The position numbers were made by a program, and so were the translations under genes. A DNA stretch of 64,000 bases from Streptomyces anulatus (GTDB lineage: Bacteria > Actinomycetota > Actinomycetes > Streptomycetales > Streptomycetaceae): the NCBI RefSeq assembly GCF_014650675.1, contig NZ_BMVK01000001.1:558001-622000 (forward strand), written 5' to 3'. Under the pieces are notes generated by a model, which was not told where the DNA came from, did no database searches, and saw nothing but the letters and a program-made list of their open reading frames with translations. Shown piece after piece: positions 58,355 through 64,000 of the stretch (the first letter of the stretch is position 1; each line of letters begins with the position of its first letter).

Positions 58355-60117
58355 ACTCCGCAGCCGGCAAGGACACCATGCGCCCGAACCTCCCGCACAC
58401 CACCACGACCACGGTCACCGTCGCCTACGCGGGCGGTGACGAGCGCCGAGGCCCCCTGACCATGGGCCAGGCCAACATGGTCCGCTGCATCCTGCGGGAC
58501 GACCCCGAGCACATCAACAACCACGACGTGTGGGCCATCCCCCCGGGCGTCGGCCCGGACGACGTCGTGGACGCCCTGCGCGCCCTGGCCCTGCGCCACG
58601 AAGGACTGCGCACCACGTTTCCGCACGCCCCCGGGTCCGCGCCCGTCGAGCAGGTCGTGGCGGCGGAGGGCACGTTCACGGTGACGGTCCTCGACCACAC
58701 GGAGTTCCCCGAGGAGCCCGCGCGGTACGCCGAGTCGGTGGCGCGGGCGGCCCGCGCCGGCCGCTTCGCCCTGGACCGGGAGTTCCCCCTGCGGATCTCC
58801 CTGCTCACCCTTCGGGGCGTACCCGTCCACGCCGCCCTGGCGTCCAGCCACGCGGTGACGGACGGCAGCGCGCTGGCCGTCCTGCGGGAGGAGTTCCTCG
58901 CTCTGCTGGCAGGGGAGGAACTGCCCGCACCGGCCTCCTTCGCCCCGCTCGACCTGGCCGCCGAGGAGGCCTCCCCCACCGGGAAGCGGAAGTCGGAGGC
59001 GTCGCTGCGGTACTGGGAGCGGATCATCCGCACCGAACCGCAGGAGATGTTCGCCGAGCCGCGCGCGGCGGGCGCGGACGGCCGGGCCCGGCAGCTCACG
59101 CTCCGCTCCGGGCGGGGCGCGCGGGCCCTGGCCGCAGCGGCCGGGCGCACCGGGAACCCGGAGGCCACGGTGCTGCTGGCGGCCTGGTGCGCGCTGGTGG
59201 CCCACCGGGCGGGCCAGGACTCCTGCGTCACCGCCGTGCCGACCTCCAACCGGTTCCACGCCCGGAGTGCCCGCTCGGTGAACACCCTGTCCCAGGACGC
59301 GCTGCTCTGCCTCGATGTCCGGGTCCCGTCCTTCGACACCCTGGTCCGCAAGACCTGGGGCGCGGCGCTCAACGCCTACAAGCACAGCCAGTTCGACTCC
59401 GTGCGTCTGTGGGAGATGATCGACGGAGTCACCGGGGAACGCGGCAGCCACTTCGCGCGGGACGTGGTCTTCAACGACGTCAGCGTGCTGCCCGCGACGC
59501 TGCTCTCCACCGTTCCGCAGGAACACGTGGGCGCCGAACTGGATCTGACCTGGGGCCCGTTGCAGGCGCTGCCGACCCGCATGCTGGCCTTCACGTACGA
59601 GACGACGCCCCAGCTCCACATCTCGCTGTGGGCCGACCCCGCCCTGTTCACCCCGGGCGAGGCGGAGGGCTTCCTGACCGGTCTGGTGCGGCTGCTGGAG
59701 GCTGCCGCCGCCGGGGACGTGGCCCTGGACTCGCTGTCCGGGGTGACGGGTGTCCGGCCGGCCGAGCGCGGCCCCGACTGGGTGCGTGTGGACGGCTGTT
59801 GGGTCTCACCGTCGGCCGTACGGGAGGCGCTGTCCGGGGCGTTGGGCGGCCTGCCGGTGCACATCGACACGGACCGGGAAGCGGGCCTCACGGCGTACAT
59901 GGCGCGGGGCGGCGACACCTCACTGACCCCGGACGGGGCCCACGAGGCGCTGATGGCCGAGGTCCCCGCCCACGGCGGTACCGGCGTCATCGCCCCCCGC
60001 CGCTACGTGCTCGTGGAGAGCCCGCCGGCCGAAGCGGACCGGAGTGCCGCATGGCGTGGACTGCAGATCATCGAGGAAGGGACCGGCAGAAGCCGGCAGG
60101 TACGACATGAGCATTGA
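58351..60117 (+). CDS. Stand-alone NRPS condensation-domain protein with adenylation remnant
   Basis: A 588-residue protein. Residues about 35-450 are a condensation domain: LTMGQANMVRCIL is motif C1, LRHEGLRTTF C2, and SSHAVTDGS (164-173) the H-H-x-x-x-D-G motif with Ser166 replacing the first His while catalytic His167, Asp171 and Gly172 remain. About 460-588 looks like the C-terminal subdomain of an adenylation domain (LTAYMARGGDTSLTPDGAHEAL then APRRYVLVESPP) without its catalytic lysine. It would form an amide or ester between a carrier-bound aminoacyl group and a second substrate. It overlaps its neighbours by 4 and 11 bases. Confidence 0.85.
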   Translation: MNSAAGKDTMRPNLPHTTTTTVTVAYAGGDERRGPLTMGQANMVRCILRDDPEHINNHDVWAIPPGVGPDDVVDALRALALRHEGLRTTFPHAPGSAPVEQVVAAEGTFTVTVLDHTEFPEEPARYAESVARAARAGRFALDREFPLRISLLTLRGVPVHAALASSHAVTDGSALAVLREEFLALLAGEELPAPASFAPLDLAAEEASPTGKRKSEASLRYWERIIRTEPQEMFAEPRAAGADGRARQLTLRSGRGARALAAAAGRTGNPEATVLLAAWCALVAHRAGQDSCVTAVPTSNRFHARSARSVNTLSQDALLCLDVRVPSFDTLVRKTWGAALNAYKHSQFDSVRLWEMIDGVTGERGSHFARDVVFNDVSVLPATLLSTVPQEHVGAELDLTWGPLQALPTRMLAFTYETTPQLHISLWADPALFTPGEAEGFLTGLVRLLEAAAAGDVALDSLSGVTGVRPAERGPDWVRVDGCWVSPSAVREALSGALGGLPVHIDTDREAGLTAYMARGGDTSLTPDGAHEALMAEVPAHGGTGVIAPRRYVLVESPPAEADRSAAWRGLQIIEEGTGRSRQVRHEH

Positions 60118-61384
60118 CGACACGACCCTCCCGCAGAAGCGGGAATCACTGCCCAGCCCCTGGCGGTCGGGCCGGTTCCGGCTGTTCTTCACGGCCCGCA
60201 GCGCGTCGCTGCTGGCCGACGGCATGCTGATGGTCTCCCTCACCACGGCCGTACTGGGAGCGGGCCACGGGGCGACCGGCGTCGGCTACGCGCTGGCCGC
60301 GTGGATGACCCCGATCGTCCTGCTGGTGCTGTTCGGCGGGGTGCTGGCCGACCGGTTCACCCCGCAGCTGATGATGATCTGCGCCGACGTGGTGCGGATG
60401 CTGGCCATGCTGACGCTGGCCGCTCTGCTCTTCTCCTCCGACAGCGTCCCGCTGTGGCAGATCATGGGGCTGATGGCGCTCAGCGGGGCCGCGACGGCGA
60501 TGTTCCAGCCCGGCATGGCGAGCATGGTCCCCCGGGTCGCCGAGGACATCCAGAAGGCCAACGCGCTGCTGCGCATATCCGAGGCCCTGAGCACCCTGCT
60601 GGGCCCCGGCCTGGCGGGCATCCTGGTCGCGTACTGGCAGGTGTCGGGCTCGTACCTGGTCATCGCGGCGGCGTACGCGCTCAGCGCGCTGGTCCTGCTC
60701 CCCCTGCGGAAGCTGCACACGGAACGCGACGAGGGCGACGCCCCGATGTGGCGCAGGCTGGCGACGGGCTGGCAGGAGTTCCGGTCCCGCCAGTGGCTGT
60801 GGGGCGTCATCGCGGTCTGGTCGGTCTACGGCCTGTTCGTGTTCGGCCCCGCGCTGCCGCTGGGCGCGGCGCTGATGATCGAGCAGCACGGGGCGAGCGG
60901 CTACGGCTGGATCGCCTCGGCGGACGGCGCGGGCACGATCATCGGCGGCCTGATCGGCATGCGGGTCCGCCCGAGGCGCCCGCTGGTGGCGGGCGCCCTG
61001 GCCATGCTCTGCTTCGCACTCAACCCCCTGGCACCGGCCCTGGAATGGTCCTTCGCGGCCACGGCGATCGCCCACGTCATCGCGGGCTACGGCTTCGCGT
61101 TCTGGGGGGTGATGTGGGCGACCAGCGTCCAGTCGCACATCCCGCTGACGGTCCTGAGCCGCGTCTCCGCGTACGACGTCGCCGGCTCCATCATGGTCAT
61201 CCCGCTCGGCCGCGCCCTGGCGGGCCCGGCGGCGGACGCGTTCGGCGCGAACGAGGTGCTGATCTTCTCGTCGGTCATGTCGTTCGTCCTGCTGGCCGTG
61301 ATGCTCAGCGTCCCGGCGATCCGCGCGCTGCGACGGGCGCCGGAGGGGCTGCTCCGGAAGGTGGAGGGGGAACCGGCGGTCTGA
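60107..61384 (+). CDS. MFS exporter (EntS/MFS_3-like)
   Basis: A 425-residue, twelve-helix transporter. FRLFFTARSASLLADGMLMVSLTTAVL is helix 1, LFGGVLADRFTPQLMM the motif-A loop, and MFQPGMASMVPRVAEDIQKANALLRISEALSTLLGPGLAGILVA the MFS_3 signature shared with enterobactin exporter EntS and macrolide pumps. It overlaps the condensation protein gene by 11 bases and is the last gene of the operon, so it most likely secretes the product and may give self-resistance. The ATG at 60107 is preferred. Confidence 0.92.
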   Translation: MSIDDTTLPQKRESLPSPWRSGRFRLFFTARSASLLADGMLMVSLTTAVLGAGHGATGVGYALAAWMTPIVLLVLFGGVLADRFTPQLMMICADVVRMLAMLTLAALLFSSDSVPLWQIMGLMALSGAATAMFQPGMASMVPRVAEDIQKANALLRISEALSTLLGPGLAGILVAYWQVSGSYLVIAAAYALSALVLLPLRKLHTERDEGDAPMWRRLATGWQEFRSRQWLWGVIAVWSVYGLFVFGPALPLGAALMIEQHGASGYGWIASADGAGTIIGGLIGMRVRPRRPLVAGALAMLCFALNPLAPALEWSFAATAIAHVIAGYGFAFWGVMWATSVQSHIPLTVLSRVSAYDVAGSIMVIPLGRALAGPAADAFGANEVLIFSSVMSFVLLAVMLSVPAIRALRRAPEGLLRKVEGEPAV

Positions 61385-61488
61385 CTCTTTCCTCCGGGGT
61401 ACGGCGCACTCGGATCCACCGCGTCCGCCGCACCTCCGCCCGGGGCTCCAAGGCCGGCGCATGCCCGAAAGGCCCCGGACGGCGCCCC

Positions 61489-61722
61489 TCACTCCTCCGG
61501 CGGAAACACCATCTCCCCCGACCCCGCCAGCGTCAGCGTGATCGCCTCCACCGGGCAGCCCTCCGCCGCCGCGAGGAGGTGTTCGTTCGCGTCGTGGTCC
61601 TCGTCCGTCGGGTGGGACTGGCGGGCCGAGTCCAGGCGGAAGCCGTCCGGGGCGTGGTTGACGCACATGCCGGAGCCGATGCAGACCGAGCGGTCGACCT
61701 CCACGTGCCAGCGGTCGCCCAT
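61489..61722 (-). CDS. Single-cluster ferredoxin (3Fe-4S type)
   Basis: A 77-residue ferredoxin. DRSVCIGSGMCVNHAPDGF has C-x5-C with the variable position not Cys, and AEGCPVEAI the C-P of the last ligand, so it binds a [3Fe-4S] cluster, as do ferredoxins serving P450s and dehydrogenases in actinobacteria. It is coupled to the aldehyde dehydrogenase gene, whose stop overlaps its start (ATG 61722; GTG 61725 possible). No P450 is adjacent; the electron partner is not known. Confidence 0.92.
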   Translation of the reverse strand: MGDRWHVEVDRSVCIGSGMCVNHAPDGFRLDSARQSHPTDEDHDANEHLLAAAEGCPVEAITLTLAGSGEMVFPPEE

Positions 61723-63191
61723 CACGCCTCCCGGTAGCCGGCGGGCAGGTGGATCATCTTGTGCTCGAAGAACTCGCCGTAGCCCTCGGGGCCGAACTCG
61801 CGGCCCAGGCCGGAGTTCTTGTAGCCGCCGAAGGGGCCGAGCATGTCGAGGCTGAAGGTGTTCACGCTGTACGTGCCCGTGCGGACGCGGCGGGCCACGT
61901 CGATGCCGCGTTCCGTGTCGGCCGTCCAGACGCTGCCGCTGAGGCCGTACGGGGAGTCGTCGGCGATCCGGACGGCCTCGGCCTCGTCCTCGTACGGGAT
62001 CAGGCAGATCACCGGGCCGAAGATCTCCTCGCGGGCGATGCGCATGGAGTTGTCCACCGAGCCGAAGAGGGTGGGTTCGACGTACCAGCCCCGCTCCTGG
62101 GAAGGGGGGCGGTTGCCGCCGGTGAGGATCTTGGCGCCCTCCTCCTGGCCCAATTTTATGTAGTCCAGGGAGCGTTGTTGCTGGCGTCGGGCCACCAAGG
62201 GGCCCAGTTCGGTGGTGGGGTCCAGGGGGTCTCCTACGCGCAGGGCGCCGGCCGCCGCCGCGAAGGCTTCCGCCATCTCGTCGTAGCGGGAGTTCGGGGC
62301 CAGGATGCGCGTCTGCGCCACGCAGGCCTGGCCGTTGATCATCCAGGCGAAGGGGACGATGCCCGCCACCGCCGCCTCCAGGTCGGCGTCGGGGAGGATG
62401 ATCGCCGCCGACTTGCCGCCCAACTCCAGGGTGACGCGGGTCAGGTTGCGGGAGGCCACCTCCATCACGCGGCGGCCGGCCGCCACCGAGCCGGTGAAGG
62501 AGACCTTGTCCACGTCCCGGTGGCCCACCAGGTATTCGCTGACCTCACGGTCGGCCGGGAGGATGGAGAGGACTCCGGGCGGCAGGCCGGCCTCCTCCGC
62601 GATCTCCGCCAGTACGTAGGCGTCCAGGGGGGTTTCCGGTGAGACCTTCAGGACCGCCGTGCAGCCCGCGAGCAGCGCCGGGGCCAGCTTGGCGGCGGCC
62701 GTGAACTGCGGGACGTTCCACGGGACGACCGCGGCGACCACGCCGACCGGTTCGCGGCGGACCAGGAGGGGGCCGAGGACGCCGTCGCGTCGTTCCTCGT
62801 ACGGGAAGTCGCGCGCCACCGTGATCGCCGAGTCCCAGACCATCATCGCGGCGAGCGCCTGCACCATGACGCTCGAACTGTACGGAGTGCCGTTCTGGGC
62901 GCTGATGAGGCGCGCGAACTCCTCGTGGCGTACGGCGAAGGCGTCCTTGATCCGGGTGATCACCGCGATCCGCTCGTCCAGGCCCATCCTCGGCCAGGGG
63001 CCCTCGTCGAAGGCGCGGCGGGCGGCGGCGACCGCCCGGTCCACATCGCCCTCGGAGGCGTGCGGCACGCGGCCGATGACCTGTTCGGTGTGCGGGGAGA
63101 TCACCTCGATGACCTCGGTTCCCAGCGGATCGGTGAACTCCCCGCCGATGAACAGTTGTCCGTGCTCCACAAGCTCCGTACGTTCCGTCAT
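61722..63191 (-). CDS. NAD(P)-dependent aldehyde dehydrogenase
   Basis: A 489-residue member of the ALDH superfamily. The catalytic base is Glu in VTLELGGKSAAIIL, the nucleophile Cys in INGQACVAQTRIL, with VVPWNVPQFTAAAKLAPALLAGC the oxyanion and cofactor region, FTGSVAAGRRV the Rossmann loop and EEIFGPVICLIPY the conserved EIFGP. It would oxidise an aldehyde to its acid. The substrate is unknown, but a CTGAC palindrome in the promoter links it to the acyl-CoA operons. The start is ATG 63191 (GGGAGG eight bases upstream), and the ferredoxin gene is coupled downstream. Confidence 0.95.
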   Translation of the reverse strand: MTERTELVEHGQLFIGGEFTDPLGTEVIEVISPHTEQVIGRVPHASEGDVDRAVAAARRAFDEGPWPRMGLDERIAVITRIKDAFAVRHEEFARLISAQNGTPYSSSVMVQALAAMMVWDSAITVARDFPYEERRDGVLGPLLVRREPVGVVAAVVPWNVPQFTAAAKLAPALLAGCTAVLKVSPETPLDAYVLAEIAEEAGLPPGVLSILPADREVSEYLVGHRDVDKVSFTGSVAAGRRVMEVASRNLTRVTLELGGKSAAIILPDADLEAAVAGIVPFAWMINGQACVAQTRILAPNSRYDEMAEAFAAAAGALRVGDPLDPTTELGPLVARRQQQRSLDYIKLGQEEGAKILTGGNRPPSQERGWYVEPTLFGSVDNSMRIAREEIFGPVICLIPYEDEAEAVRIADDSPYGLSGSVWTADTERGIDVARRVRTGTYSVNTFSLDMLGPFGGYKNSGLGREFGPEGYGEFFEHKMIHLPAGYREA

Positions 63192-63233
63192 GGCTGTTGC
63201 CTCCCGCGAACCCGTGTACCCGCGCACCCGAAA

Positions 63234-63248
63234 CTGACTGTTCGTCAG
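63234..63248. promoter_or_regulatory. CTGAC-N5-GTCAG palindrome, copy 4
   Basis: CTGACTGTTCGTCAG lies 43 bases upstream of the aldehyde dehydrogenase ATG, on the correct side for repression of the ALDH-ferredoxin operon. Confidence 0.6.
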
Positions 63249-63326
63249 AACTGATACCAGTTCCTGTTGCAGGAGTCCACGGCGTGGACGGCTCCCGGTG
63301 CGCGAATATGTAGTAGACCTGGGCTA

Positions 63327-63354
63327 CCACTGGAACGAGTTCTCGTTACAGTGG
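63327..63354. promoter_or_regulatory. 28-bp palindrome upstream of the MBL-fold gene
   Basis: CCACTG, one mismatched pair, AACGAG, TT, CTCGTT, one mismatched base, CAGTGG: 12 of 13 arm positions are symmetrical. It lies 26 bases before the MBL-fold ATG. One half (TGGAACGAGTTCTC) also fits the KstR consensus except for the last base. It is a likely operator for the divergent pair. Confidence 0.65.
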
Positions 63355-63379
63355 AGGCCGAACTGCAGAGGGGGAGCCC

Positions 63380-64000
63380 ATGACGCAGGTGACGCAGGTG
63401 ACCGACCACGGCGGAGGCGTCCACAGCATCAAGGTCCCCATCCCCGACAACCCGCTCGGCCACACCCTGGTCCACCTTGTCGACACCGACCGGGGGCCCG
63501 TCCTCATCGACACCGGCTGGGACGACCCGGCCTCCTGGGACACCCTGGTCGCCGGGCTGACCGCACTCGGCACCGCCGTCGCCGACATCCACGGCGTCGT
63601 CATCACCCACCACCACCCCGACCACCACGGGCTCTCCGGCCAGGTCCGCGAGGCGTCCGGGGCCTGGATCGCGATGCACGAGGCCGACACCGCGATCGTC
63701 CGGCGCACCCGGGAGTCCGAGCCCGGCACCTGGCTCGACTACCTCACCCGCAAGCTCGCCGCCGTCGGCGCGCCGGAGGACCACCTCGCCCCGTTGCGCG
63801 CCGCCCGCAGCGGAGGCCGGCTGCGGACCCTGCCGGGTCTGCGCGCCGCCCTGCCCGACCGGGAGATCGTCCCCGGCGAGCTGCTCGACCTCGCCGGGCG
63901 ACGGCTGCGGGCCGTCTGGACCCCCGGGCACACCCCGGGGCATGTCTGCCTCCACCTGGAGGAGCGGCACCCGGCGGGCCTGGCGGGGTACGGGCGGCTG
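63380..64000 (+). CDS. MBL-fold metallohydrolase, N-terminal part (cut by window end)
   Basis: The first 207 residues of a metallo-beta-lactamase-fold hydrolase. VLIDTGWDDPASW is the first strand region, and VVITHHHPDHHGLSGQV the H-x-H-x-D-H zinc motif, with His in WTPGHTPGHVCLHL as a further ligand. The reading frame is open to base 64000, so the C-terminus lies outside. Relatives hydrolyse acyl-thioesters, lactones or glyoxylase substrates; the function here is unknown. It is divergent from the ALDH gene, with two palindromes between. The ATG at 63380 follows GGGGAG and a short tandem ACGCAGGTG repeat opens the coding sequence. Confidence 0.9.
   Translation, partial: MTQVTQVTDHGGGVHSIKVPIPDNPLGHTLVHLVDTDRGPVLIDTGWDDPASWDTLVAGLTALGTAVADIHGVVITHHHPDHHGLSGQVREASGAWIAMHEADTAIVRRTRESEPGTWLDYLTRKLAAVGAPEDHLAPLRAARSGGRLRTLPGLRAALPDREIVPGELLDLAGRRLRAVWTPGHTPGHVCLHLEERHPAGLAGYGRL

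Overview
The window is chromosomal DNA of a Streptomyces or close relative. The GC content is very high, codons end in G or C, GTG and TTG starts are common with strong GGAGG-type ribosome binding sites, an actinobacterial type-A RNase P RNA is present, and the families are typical of the genus (F420-dependent LLM enzymes, mycothiol-dependent maleylpyruvate-isomerase-like protein, ALF-repeat protein, many TetR/IclR/MerR regulators). No insertion sequence, prophage, CRISPR array or tRNA was seen. The first gene (lamin-tail domain protein) and the last (MBL-fold hydrolase) are cut by the window edges.

Layout. 1-7.5 kb: PhzF-like protein, a TetR/MFS divergent pair with a clear operator, acetyltransferase, glycosyltransferase, rnpB (minus strand) and a Uma2 protein. 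7.6-19.5 kb: MerR regulator with a membrane protein, RNB exoribonuclease, YaaA, KDPG-type aldolase, then a tightly coupled minus-strand operon Nif3 - zinc-ribbon protein - RNase H/phosphatase - TauE-like permease, and an iron-siderophore binding lipoprotein. A long nested inverted repeat lies at 19005-19164.

19.5-29.7 kb holds two minus-strand operons that look like a bacterial version of the peroxisomal branched-chain/sterol side-chain beta-oxidation set: MaoC hydratase, Zn alcohol dehydrogenase and an HSD17B4-like SDR in one; a tandem-fused acyl-CoA dehydrogenase and an SCPx-like thiolase in the other. Both promoters carry a KstR-type box (TnnAACnnGTTnnA) plus a second palindrome, CTGAC-N5-GTCAG. 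The second palindrome recurs before an F420 LLM oxidoreductase (39.6 kb) and an aldehyde dehydrogenase/ferredoxin pair (63.2 kb). A KstR-like TetR gene sits at 53.06 kb with two KstR boxes in its divergent promoter region. These parts look like one dispersed lipid-catabolism regulon.

31.3-36.7 kb: an IclR-controlled cluster (peptidase E; DUF1177 protein, NCS1 permease, M20 hydrolase) that probably imports and hydrolyses an unidentified amide. 36.8-41.4 kb: methyltransferase, cell-wall amidase, membrane protein, LLM enzyme, mycothiol-type protein. 41.5-44 kb: a secreted trypsin-fold protein with FG-GAP repeats whose catalytic His and Ser are both replaced, behind a small secreted protein. 44.4-48.5 kb: a 1196-residue secreted ALF-repeat/coiled-coil protein with a polymorphic-toxin C-terminus and an overlapping candidate immunity gene. 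49.6-52.8 kb: glycosyltransferase, methyltransferase and alpha/alpha-barrel protein in one operon.

53.6-61.4 kb looks like a compact natural-product cluster: phosphopantetheinyl transferase, acyl carrier protein and a SerRS-like amino acid:carrier-protein ligase on the minus strand; Fe(II)/2-oxoglutarate dioxygenase, an unrecognised protein, a stand-alone condensation-domain protein with an adenylation-domain remnant, and an MFS exporter on the plus strand. It would load an amino acid on a carrier protein without an adenylation domain or tRNA. This cluster and the toxin/immunity pair are the strongest candidates for undescribed systems.
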